Source of the DNA: Kiritimatiellales bacterium
GTDB lineage: Bacteria; Verrucomicrobiota; Kiritimatiellia; Kiritimatiellales; Pontiellaceae
Assembly (NCBI GenBank): GCA_021734595.1
Contig: JAIPIO010000237.1
Coordinates: 1-6,080, forward strand
DNA: 6,080 nucleotides
Reading direction: 5' to 3'
In this document: piece after piece, positions 1 through 5,908 of the stretch
Layout of the letters: every line of letters starts with the position of its first letter
Numbering within the stretch: the stretch's first letter is position 1
Program-made: the position numbers and the translations under genes
Notes under the pieces: generated by a model
What the model was told of the DNA's origin: nothing
Seen by the model: only the letters and a program-made list of their open reading frames with translations
The model's database searches: none

Positions 1-86
1 ACCGCAAAATGCTCTCCGAGATCCCCATTCACGACCCGGCCGGATTCAGCAAAGTGGTTGAAACCGCAAAAGCCAAAGTCTGCTAG
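1..86 (+). CDS. rplT: 50S ribosomal protein L20, C-terminal end (5' end outside window)
   Basis: The frame starting at base 3 reads 27 codons to a TAG at 84-86. The peptide begins RKMLSEIPIHDPAGFSKVV and ends in ETAKAKVC. This matches the end of bacterial L20, where a conserved RK-(V/M)-LA-(D/E)-(I/L) stretch is followed by a DPAAF-type motif and a VEKAKA-like tail. L20 is an early-assembly 23S rRNA-binding protein of the large subunit and is normally the last gene of infC-rpmI-rplT. The strong terminator directly downstream fits the end of that operon. Only the last quarter or so of a roughly 118-aa protein is visible, so the call rests on a short but characteristic tail. The final Cys is unusual, since most homologues end in Ala or Lys-rich sequence. 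Confidence 0.8.
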   Translation, partial: RKMLSEIPIHDPAGFSKVVETAKAKVC

Positions 87-108
87 ATTGAGCAGACTGT
101 GCTTTGCC

Positions 109-137
109 AAGACCGTCCGATAGGGCGGTCTTTTTTT
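109..137 (+). terminator. Rho-independent terminator after rplT
   Basis: A 10-bp stem (AAGACCGTCC at 109-118, GGGCGGTCTT at 123-132, with one T-G pair) closes a GATA loop and runs into seven consecutive T residues (131-137). It lies 22 bp after the rplT stop. The T-tract is on the + strand, so it terminates the ribosomal operon. On the minus strand the hairpin is followed by TTGGC, a poor U-tract, so it is at best a weak terminator for the convergent ygiQ-family gene, whose stop codon (138-136) overlaps the T-tract. Confidence 0.9.
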
Positions 138-1896
138 ATCTCTTACCGCGCCGCCGCGACGCGTTTTTTCCCTTAAGCGAGTGCATCTGTGAGCGGCGTT
201 CACCCAGACCGCGAACCACCGTGATCGGCTGCTCGGTTTCGTAGTCGAGCCCGCTGTAGTACATCGCGGCGGCGGGAGTCATCGGAAGCGGAATAAAATC
301 CTGCACCTGCCGAAGGTTCCAGCGTTCGGCACGGATGTAGCCGGAAACCGCCTTCATCTCCTCCTCGGTTGAACCGGGAAAATTGGAGATGAAGTAGGGT
401 ACCAGATACTGCTCCTTGCCCGCGGCCTGGCTGCACGCCTCGAATTCCTTCCGGAACGCCTCGAACACCTCCGGTCCCGGCTTGCGCATCCGCTTCACAA
501 CATCCGGATGCAGGTGCTCCGGCGCGATCTTGAGATGCCCGGAGGTATGGTTGAACGCCAGCTCGCGGATGTATTGCGGGTTCCGCAGCGCCAGCTCCAT
601 GCGGATGCCCGACTGGATAAAGACATGCTTCACCCGCTCCAGCGCACGCACGCTCCGCATCAGATGGATTTCCGCCTGCTTGTCGATCTCCAGGTTCGGG
701 CAGATCGCCGGATATAGGCAACTGGGCCGCCGGCAGCTTTTGCAGGCCTCGGAAACCCCGTTGCGGCACCCGTAGAGATTGGCGGTCGGCCCGCCCAAAT
801 CCGTCACCGTTCCGTGGAAGCTTTTGCTATTCGCCATCTCCTCCACTTCCCGGACGACCGATTCTTCCGAACGGCTCGACAGGAAGCGGCCCTGATGGAA
901 ACCGAGCCCGCAGAAGGTGCAGCCACCGCCGCAGCCGCGCACGACCGTTATCGACTCCTTGATCATCGTGAACGCCGGGATCGGCTCCTTGTACATCGGG
1001 TGCGGCGCGCGCATGTACGGCAATTCATAGACGCGGTCGAGTTCTGCGCTGTCCAGCGGCAATGCCGGGGGTTCGACCAGCAGCGCCCGCGCGCCGTGGA
1101 ATTGAACGAGCGGCTTGCCGGAAAACGGGTTCTGCTCGCGCTCGGTCAGCTTCGCCAACCGGATGAGCGTCGCCTTTTCGGTCTGGCATTCCTCGTACGA
1201 CGGCAGCATCGTGCAGTTTCCAAAATCGCGCGCGGCCGATTCACGACCACCCAACAACCTGGCGGTACCCGCAATCCCCTCCAATGGTTCGTCCGCCGCC
1301 GTGCGCCGGGCAATCTCGCGGATGGCGCGCTCGCCCATGCCGTACACAAGGATGTCGGCCTTTGAGTCCAACAGCACCGAAGGCCGCAGCTTGTCCTGCC
1401 AATAGTCGTAATGCACCGTCCGCCGCAGGCTGGCCTCGATTCCGCCCACGACCACCGGCAGTCCCGGAAAGACGCGGCGCGCGAGCTGCGAATAAACGTT
1501 CACCGCCAGGTTGGGCCGTTTGCCGACCGCCCCACCCTCGCTGTAGGAATCCTGTTTGCGTTTGCGGCGGCCCGCCGTGTAGTTCGAGAGCATTGAATCC
1601 AGATTTCCGGCCGTGACCCCGCAAAACAGGCGCGGACGCCCCATCGCTTCGAAACTCGCGGGATTCGTCCAGTCCGGCTGGGCGATGATTCCGACGCGCA
1701 ATCCTTCCGCCTCCAACACCCGACCGATCACCGCCGCAGCGAACGAAGGATGATCCACATAGGCATCGCCGCTGACGATCAGCACATCGATGCCGTCCCA
1801 TCCCCGCGCAGCCAGCTCGGCCTTCGTGGTGGGCAGGAATCTCTTTTCGGAACGCGTTTCCATGATGCCGCGCAACATACCCCCGCCGCATGGCAT
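136..1896 (-). CDS. YgiQ family radical SAM protein (UPF0313)
   Basis: This is a radical S-adenosylmethionine enzyme of the YgiQ family, predicted cytoplasmic; its substrate is not established. Numbered from the start at 1896 (586 aa), an N-terminal family domain opens with RFLPTT and SGDAYVDHPSF (about residues 42-52). The radical SAM signature CGGGCTFC follows, with the 4Fe-4S-binding cysteines at C322, C326 and C329. A second Cys cluster typical of YgiQ follows at C377, C385, C388, C393 and C399. The C-terminus is a short basic tail (SRRRGKR). The frame is open without breaks, and the length is within the family range though shorter than the E. coli protein. The longest reading begins at 1914, but the ATG at 1896 has the better ribosome binding site (AGAAGG, 7 nt upstream) and all family-conserved sequence lies downstream of it; ATGs at 1878 and 1863 are also possible. 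The gene is convergent with rplT and divergent from the trpD remnant. Confidence 0.93.
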   Translation of the reverse strand: MPCGGGMLRGIMETRSEKRFLPTTKAELAARGWDGIDVLIVSGDAYVDHPSFAAAVIGRVLEAEGLRVGIIAQPDWTNPASFEAMGRPRLFCGVTAGNLDSMLSNYTAGRRKRKQDSYSEGGAVGKRPNLAVNVYSQLARRVFPGLPVVVGGIEASLRRTVHYDYWQDKLRPSVLLDSKADILVYGMGERAIREIARRTAADEPLEGIAGTARLLGGRESAARDFGNCTMLPSYEECQTEKATLIRLAKLTEREQNPFSGKPLVQFHGARALLVEPPALPLDSAELDRVYELPYMRAPHPMYKEPIPAFTMIKESITVVRGCGGGCTFCGLGFHQGRFLSSRSEESVVREVEEMANSKSFHGTVTDLGGPTANLYGCRNGVSEACKSCRRPSCLYPAICPNLEIDKQAEIHLMRSVRALERVKHVFIQSGIRMELALRNPQYIRELAFNHTSGHLKIAPEHLHPDVVKRMRKPGPEVFEAFRKEFEACSQAAGKEQYLVPYFISNFPGSTEEEMKAVSGYIRAERWNLRQVQDFIPLPMTPAAAMYYSGLDYETEQPITVVRGLGERRSQMHSLKGKNASRRRGKR

Positions 1897-1926
1897 TGCC
1901 AACCCTTCTTTCATTTCTCTTCAGTC

Positions 1927-1970
1927 TTCCAATCTTCCAACCATTGGACTATCCTTTCCAACCATTGGAA
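1927..1970. repeat. Palindromic TTCCA-N5-TGGAA array, left copy
   Basis: A half-site TTCCA at 1927 is followed 8 bp later by TTCCAACCATTGGAC (1935-1949, one arm base off). Exactly 21 bp further on comes the perfect palindrome TTCCAACCATTGGAA (1956-1970), which extends to TTTCCAACCATTGGAAA at 1955-1971. The array lies between the divergent ygiQ-family gene and the trpD remnant. It aligns with 4285-4328 of the right-hand array at 39 of 44 bases and lacks that array's last 21-bp unit. It could be an operator for a dimeric regulator or a dispersed element; no canonical promoter boxes stand out beside it. Confidence 0.8.
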
Positions 1971-1986
1971 AACCGGAGCAGACGAG

Positions 1987-2190
1987 ATGATTAAAGAAGC
2001 GATTGCCAAACCGATCAGCACGGAACCCCTCTCCCGCGCGGAGGCCGCATCGGTCATGACCGACATTATGTCGGGCAACGCATCGGAAGCACAAATCGGC
2101 GCAATGAATGCAAAACGCCGTCCAGCCGGAGACACACCGAATAGCGTCCCCGGCTGTGCCGAAGCAATGCCTGCGGGAAACAGAACATGA
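1987..2190 (+). pseudogene. Truncated duplicate of the trpD 5' end (67-codon remnant ORF)
   Basis: The ORF starts MIKEAIAKPISTEPLSRAEA and contains MTDIMSGNASEAQIGA, the N-terminal helical region of TrpD. Against the full gene at 4366 the first 39 codons differ at 13 of 117 bases by hand alignment, and one block is identical for 36 bases (2055-2090 against 4434-4469). The next 28 codons diverge strongly but still align without a gap (shared GCAE and M). The GGAG ribosome binding site at 1975-1978 has the same 8-nt spacing as in trpD. The phosphoribosyl-pyrophosphate-binding GTGGDG region and everything beyond are absent, so it cannot be an enzyme. The frame stays open to TGA at 2188-2190, overlapping the next start codon as ATGA. 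It is therefore either a decaying fragment or a leader ORF retained to couple translation of the downstream gene. Confidence 0.8.
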
Positions 2191-4262
2191 CAACCATCAT
2201 ACTCATCGCCACTCCACCCCTGCTTTTGTTCGCCTTTCTGCTCGGGATGAAGCTTTCAGGCAGGCAACCGGCCCGGCTCATGGTTAATACCTACACCTCC
2301 CTCCTGCTGCTCCTGTATTTCCTCGCCACAACCGGACTCGGCATTTTCTGGGTTGCAAACCAGCACCTCCCGGTCTTCGATCTCCACTACCTCTTCGGAT
2401 ACGTTGCCGCCCTGCTGGCCTGCATCCATGTCTACCAGAACCGCAAACAGATACGAATCCGGTTCAAGCCGCGCCCCTGCCGGACAAACGCGCCGTCACC
2501 CGGCAAACCCGCAACCGCCCTAAAAGGCAAACTTGCGGCGGCCGCGGTTGCGGGGATTGTTTGTTTCTGGGTGGGAATGCAGCTCGGCAACAATTCCATC
2601 TCTGTCTACCCGCAACAGAGCAAACCGGGAAGTTCCTCCGAATCAAATCCGGTGCAGGGAAAAAACGGGCAAGCGGTTCCGAAAAGCGCCCCGGCGGTGG
2701 ACCGCCAAATCATTGAACACGGGAAAAACAAAACCCCCTTGGCCGTCTACTACCACAACACCACCAAAAACACCCGATGGAATGTCGTCCAGAACCCCGG
2801 AGGACTGGATTGGTCGAAACGCCCGGAGGTCTTCAAAACCTATCCCGCCGGCCGCAACCTGCCCCTGCCGCAACCGGATTTGGAAAGGACGGACCAGACG
2901 GGACAGGTCATCGATCGGCAGAGAAAAACAGTATGCGCATTCGAACCGGACAGAATGACGGCGGCGGAGCTCTCCTCCGTTTTAATGCTGAACAACGGCG
3001 TAACCGGCAAGCTCGAATACCCCGGCGTAAAATACTACCTGCGGTCGGCCCCCTCGGCCGGCGCACTCTATCCCACGATTACCTACGTCCTGGTCAACAC
3101 GGTCGAAGGTATTGAACCGGGCCTCTACCACTACCGGGTCAAGGAACACGAACTCCATCTGATCGACCCGGACCCCGGCCTGGCGGAAAAGCTTCAGGAC
3201 ACCGTCCCGTCGCCCGCCCTGCTGGAAAACGCGGACGTTGTATTCATCTATGCGGCCAACTACTACCGCTGTTGCTGGAAATACGGTAAAAGGGCGTACC
3301 GCTACATCCTGCTCGACGCGGGGCACGTGGCCAAGAACGCGCTGCTGGGGGCGGAAACCTTCGGCTATCAAGGCAATCCAATCGGGTGCTTCGACGACCG
3401 GCGCGTTAACGCCCTGCTGCGGGTCGACGACAACGAAGAGGGCGCCCTGCTGCTGCTCCCGCTGGGCAAAGGCACAAAGGCCGGGCCGGTTACGCTTGAA
3501 AGAGCCGTCAAAGCGGCCCCGCAAACGCTTTCGGGCAAAGCCGACGAACTGGTACTCTTTGCCCATGGACGGACCTATCTGGAACTGGGGGGCCCGCTTC
3601 AATACGTTGCCCCAACGGCAACCGGCCGAATTTACGGGAAATCCTACCCCGCGCTACCCATTGTTGATTTGCCGGACACATACCAGGCGGGAAGCAGCCT
3701 TCCCTCCTCCATCATGAACCGCCGATCCGTCAGGAACTGGGACGACGAACCCATGGCCATAACCCAGCTTTCATCCTTGCTCTACTACTCGTTCGGAGTG
3801 AAAAACGAAAATGGGGAATACCTCGCCGATCCGGGAATAGAGGGCCCCAGCCTCCTCAACCTGTACCTGGTCGTCAACAAGGTCGAGGGACTGGAAGCGG
3901 GGGTCTACTGCTATAACAGGCAGCGGCACAATCTTTCGCAAATCCAGGGCGGGGACTTCCACCGGCCGGTTTTCGAGGCCTCGCTTTTCCAGGAAGTGGT
4001 CGGTCGGTCAGGGGTATGTTTCGTGCTCACGACATCGAACGCCCTGCTGGACCACCGGCACGGGGACCGCAGTCTCCGCTATGCGGGGATCGAGGCGGGC
4101 ATGATCGGCGAAAACATCTATTTGCAGACGCAGGCACTGGGGCTGGGCTGCACAGGCATCGGCGCCTATTTCGACGACGAAGTCAGCACGCTGATCAAGG
4201 TCCCCCCCGAAGAAGAAGCCATCACCTACCTGCTGGCGGCCGGCGTAAAAAAGAACCCCTGA
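2187..4262 (+). CDS. Membrane-anchored tandem nitroreductase, SagB/ThcOx-type dehydrogenase
   Basis: This is a 691-aa predicted FMN-dependent oxidoreductase; the substrate is unknown. Hydrophobic segments lie at about residues 4-22, 36-57, 66-84 and 116-134. Basic residues cluster between segments 1 and 2 and after segment 3 (QNRKQIRIRFK), which by the positive-inside rule places the C-terminal enzyme part outside the cytoplasm. Segment 3 carries H67 and H81, 14 residues apart, a spacing seen in b-heme-binding helices. A polar linker (about 135-185) leads to ThcOx-like sequence: YYHNTTKNT, GLDWSKRPEVFKTYP, RSAPSAGALYP (286-296) and YRYILLDAGHVAKN (371-384) with a PIGCFDD motif. A second nitroreductase unit (about 505-690) has RRSVRNW (512-518) and a YAGIEAGMIGENIYLQTQALGLG-like helix near 631-654, but its PSAGALYP equivalent is replaced by GIEGPSLLNLYLVV. 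The start is the ATG in the ATGA overlap with the trpD remnant. It has only a weak own ribosome binding site, so translational coupling is likely. Family assignment is firm; topology, heme binding and substrate are inferred. Confidence 0.88.
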   Translation: MTTIILIATPPLLLFAFLLGMKLSGRQPARLMVNTYTSLLLLLYFLATTGLGIFWVANQHLPVFDLHYLFGYVAALLACIHVYQNRKQIRIRFKPRPCRTNAPSPGKPATALKGKLAAAAVAGIVCFWVGMQLGNNSISVYPQQSKPGSSSESNPVQGKNGQAVPKSAPAVDRQIIEHGKNKTPLAVYYHNTTKNTRWNVVQNPGGLDWSKRPEVFKTYPAGRNLPLPQPDLERTDQTGQVIDRQRKTVCAFEPDRMTAAELSSVLMLNNGVTGKLEYPGVKYYLRSAPSAGALYPTITYVLVNTVEGIEPGLYHYRVKEHELHLIDPDPGLAEKLQDTVPSPALLENADVVFIYAANYYRCCWKYGKRAYRYILLDAGHVAKNALLGAETFGYQGNPIGCFDDRRVNALLRVDDNEEGALLLLPLGKGTKAGPVTLERAVKAAPQTLSGKADELVLFAHGRTYLELGGPLQYVAPTATGRIYGKSYPALPIVDLPDTYQAGSSLPSSIMNRRSVRNWDDEPMAITQLSSLLYYSFGVKNENGEYLADPGIEGPSLLNLYLVVNKVEGLEAGVYCYNRQRHNLSQIQGGDFHRPVFEASLFQEVVGRSGVCFVLTTSNALLDHRHGDRSLRYAGIEAGMIGENIYLQTQALGLGCTGIGAYFDDEVSTLIKVPPEEEAITYLLAAGVKKNP

Positions 4263-4276
4263 ACAAAAACGCCGTT

Positions 4277-4349
4277 TTCCAACCTTCCAATCTTCCAGCC
4301 ATTGGAATATCGTTTCCAATCGTTGGAAGAAAACTTCCAGGCATTGGAA
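4277..4349. repeat. Phased palindromic TTCCA-N5-TGGAA array upstream of trpD
   Basis: Two TTCCA half-sites at 4277 and 4285 are followed by three perfect 15-bp palindromes: TTCCAGCCATTGGAA (4293-4307), TTCCAATCGTTGGAA (4314-4328) and TTCCAGGCATTGGAA (4335-4349). The half-sites step by exactly 8 bp and the full sites by exactly 21 bp, about two helical turns. The last palindrome ends 16 bp before the trpD start codon and just upstream of the GGAG ribosome binding site. The array fills most of the 103-bp gap between the nitroreductase and trpD genes. Its position fits an operator or leader element controlling trpD. The stems are only 6 bp and lack a following T-tract, so they do not look like terminators. 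Confidence 0.85.
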
Positions 4350-4353
4350 AAAC

Positions 4354-4357
4354 GGAG
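4354..4357 (+). promoter_or_regulatory. Ribosome binding site of trpD
   Basis: GGAG lies 8 nt upstream of the ATG at 4366. The same element and spacing occur at 1975-1978 before the truncated duplicate, which supports the chosen start for both reading frames. Confidence 0.7.
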
Positions 4358-4365
4358 CGCACATC

Positions 4366-5376
4366 ATGATTAAAGAAGCGATTGCCAAACTGGTCAGCAA
4401 GGAAGCCCTTACCCGCGCGGAGGCCGCCGCCGCCATGACCGACATTATGTCGGGCAACGCATCGGAAGCGCAGATCGGCGCGTTCATCACCGCCCTGCGG
4501 CTGACGGGCGAGACGCCCGAAACCATCGCAGGCTGCGCCGAAGTGATGCGGGCCAACGCCACGCCGATCAAATGCGACGACCCCAACGCGGTCGATATTG
4601 TCGGAACCGGCGGCGACGGCGCGCACACGTTTAATATTTCTACTACCGCCGCCTTCGTAGTCGCCGGAGCCGGCGTCACCGTCGCCAAGCATGGATCCTA
4701 CGGCGTATCGAGCAAATGCGGCGCGGCCAACGTACTGGACGAGCTGGGCGTCAACATCCGGTACTCCCCCGCCAAAATGGAGGAGTGCTTGGCTGAACTG
4801 GGAATCGCGTTCCTGTTTGCGCCCGGCCTACACCCTGCCATGAAGCATGTCGTCGGCCCGCGCCGCGAACTGGGCATCTGGAGCATTTTCAACATCCTCG
4901 GCCCGCTCTGCAATCCCGCCGGTGTAAAAAACGGCATTATGGGCGTCTTCAAACCCGAACTGGTTCCCATTGTTTCCGATGCCTGCGCACAGCTGGAAAT
5001 GAACTATCAATTTATTGTGCACGGCAATGACGGGCTCGACGAGTTCACGACCACATCCACCACGATGGTCACCGAAATCCGGCGCGGCAAATTGGAAAGC
5101 TACGAAGTACAGCCCGCCGGACTCGGACTTCCAATGGCTGGAAAAGACGACCTCGCCGGCGGCGAGCCCGCCGAAAACGCGGCGATCACCCGCGCCATCC
5201 TCGGCGGTGAAAAGGGGCCGAAGCGCGACATTGTCCTGCTCAATGCCGCCTTCGCCATCATGGCCGGAGGCAAGGCCGACCATCCCAAGGACGGCATTCA
5301 ACGGGCGGAAGAATCCATCGACTCCGGCGCGGCACTCGCAAAGCTCGAAGCGCTCGCGAAAATGTCTCAGGAATAA
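4366..5376 (+). CDS. trpD: Anthranilate phosphoribosyltransferase
   Basis: TrpD transfers the phosphoribosyl group of PRPP to anthranilate, the second step of tryptophan synthesis, in the cytoplasm, usually as a homodimer. The 336-aa length is normal for the family. An N-terminal helical domain contains GNASEAQIGAF (30-40). The PRPP-binding loop GTGGDG is at 80-85 and is followed by TFNIST (88-93). KHG is at 108-110, RRELG at 166-170 with the conserved Arg, FNILGPLCNPA at 175-185, the metal-binding DE pair at 225-226 (HGNDGLDE) and GGEPAENA at 265-272. The substrate loop reads HGSYGVSSKCGAAN where many homologues have HGNRSVSSKSGSAD. Y and G are, from memory, shared with some Bacteroidetes-type enzymes, but Ser in place of Asn at 111 is less usual. 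No other trp gene is in the window. The start is fixed by GGAG with an 8-nt spacer. A palindrome of the upstream-array type lies inside the gene at 5129-5143. No clear terminator follows the TAA. Confidence 0.95.
   Translation: MIKEAIAKLVSKEALTRAEAAAAMTDIMSGNASEAQIGAFITALRLTGETPETIAGCAEVMRANATPIKCDDPNAVDIVGTGGDGAHTFNISTTAAFVVAGAGVTVAKHGSYGVSSKCGAANVLDELGVNIRYSPAKMEECLAELGIAFLFAPGLHPAMKHVVGPRRELGIWSIFNILGPLCNPAGVKNGIMGVFKPELVPIVSDACAQLEMNYQFIVHGNDGLDEFTTTSTTMVTEIRRGKLESYEVQPAGLGLPMAGKDDLAGGEPAENAAITRAILGGEKGPKRDIVLLNAAFAIMAGGKADHPKDGIQRAEESIDSGAALAKLEALAKMSQE
5129..5143 (-). repeat. Palindromic site inside trpD
   Basis: TTCCAATGGCTGGAA is the exact reverse complement of the site at 4293-4307 upstream of the same gene, so it is the same element in the opposite orientation. 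It encodes LPMAG within residues 255-259 and causes no visible insertion relative to the family. Confidence 0.65.
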
Positions 5377-5416
5377 TTTTCAATGCCTTCACAATATTTC
5401 TTTTGCCTGCACCGTT

Positions 5417-5436
5417 GATATTACGTTGCTAATAAC
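5417..5436. promoter_or_regulatory. Candidate MarR operator palindrome
   Basis: TATTA (5419-5423) and TAATA (5430-5434) form an inverted repeat around CGTTGC, extended by a G/C pair at 5417/5436 with one mismatch between. It ends 9 bp before the MarR-family start codon, in the only intergenic gap between trpD and that gene. MarR proteins commonly bind such short palindromes at their own promoters and autorepress. The arms are only 5 bp of A/T, so chance is a real alternative. No convincing -35/-10 pair was seen in this gap. Confidence 0.3.
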
Positions 5437-5445
5437 GGGGCAGAC

Positions 5446-5895
5446 ATGAAAAAATCACTGTTACATATTCTGATGCACAATGGACGGTTGCTGCAACGAG
5501 CGGTCGAGGAAGAGCTCGCTCCCCTTGGCCTGCATCACGGACAGGGACGCATCCTGCTTGCCATAGCCTCCTGCGATGCAATCACCCAGGCAGACCTTGC
5601 GCGGCTGATGGATATCAAACCCGCCACGGTAACCAACATGCTCAAGCCACTGGAAGAAAAGAAACTGATTCACCGCGAAACCGACCCCAAAACCAACCGC
5701 GCAGTGGTTGTTGCGCTCACTCCCGCCGGGAAGCGGGCCTGCACCGAAATCCAAACGGCTTGGGACCGGATCGAGAAGCGCATGACCGAAAAACTTCCAG
5801 ACATTGAAACTCAAAAAATCGATCTTTTCCAAGCATTGGAAACCATCCGCGACTCGCTGGGCGGCCAGCCTCCCGAAAACCGCAAAGGATTTTAA
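5446..5895 (+). CDS. MarR family transcriptional regulator
   Basis: This is a 149-aa predicted dimeric winged-helix DNA-binding protein. An N-terminal helix (residues 1-25) for dimerisation is followed by the wHTH: ITQADLARLMDIKPATVTNM (about 46-65) with recognition helix PATVTNMLKPLEEK. The wing carries the family's DPKTNRAVVVALTPAGK stretch (D-x-x-x-x-R then L-T). C-terminal helices (about 95-140) complete the dimer interface. The ligand cannot be inferred. The ATG at 5446 has a weak GGGG ribosome binding site 5 nt upstream. The gene begins 69 bp after trpD and ends 13 bp before an exported-protein gene that it probably shares a transcript with and may control. The last third of the gene contains two TTCCA-type palindromes, encoding LFQALE and KLPDIE. 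Confidence 0.9.
   Translation: MKKSLLHILMHNGRLLQRAVEEELAPLGLHHGQGRILLAIASCDAITQADLARLMDIKPATVTNMLKPLEEKKLIHRETDPKTNRAVVVALTPAGKRACTEIQTAWDRIEKRMTEKLPDIETQKIDLFQALETIRDSLGGQPPENRKGF
5795..5841 (+). repeat. Palindromic sites inside the marR-family gene
   Basis: TTCCAGACATTGAAA (5795-5809, one arm base off) and the perfect TTCCAAGCATTGGAA (5827-5841) lie 32 bp apart within the coding sequence of the C-terminal helices. They share the orientation and consensus (TTCCARNCATTGGAA) of the arrays upstream of trpD. Confidence 0.6.
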
Positions 5896-5908
5896 CACAG
5901 AGAACATC

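Noticed and set aside
814..1365. Long + strand open frames opposite the ygiQ-family gene
   Set aside because: They are shadows of GC-rich codon use. The minus-strand frame carries the radical SAM cysteines and family motifs along its whole length.
1750..2190. A longer + strand protein starting upstream of the trpD remnant
   Set aside because: The part before 1987 is antisense to ygiQ and runs through the palindrome array. The homologous and ribosome-site-supported start is the ATG at 1987.
4293..4349. Palindromes as intrinsic terminators after the nitroreductase gene
   Set aside because: Stems are only about 6 bp, A/T-rich, with no T-tract after them on either strand, and the same sequences occur inside coding regions.
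4277..4349. A CRISPR-like repeat array
   Set aside because: The units are 15-bp palindromes with 6-bp spacers, far shorter than CRISPR repeats and spacers, and no cas gene is present.
1927..4349. Composite transposon or insertion sequence with the arrays as terminal repeats
   Set aside because: The flanking copies are direct, not inverted, contain trpD coding sequence, and enclose no transposase.
4008..4688. Minus-strand open frame with heptad-like FQxLE repeats
   Set aside because: The repeats are just the 21-bp (7-codon) palindrome array read in reverse. The frame overlaps the 3' end of the nitroreductase gene and the 5' end of trpD, both strongly supported by protein motifs.
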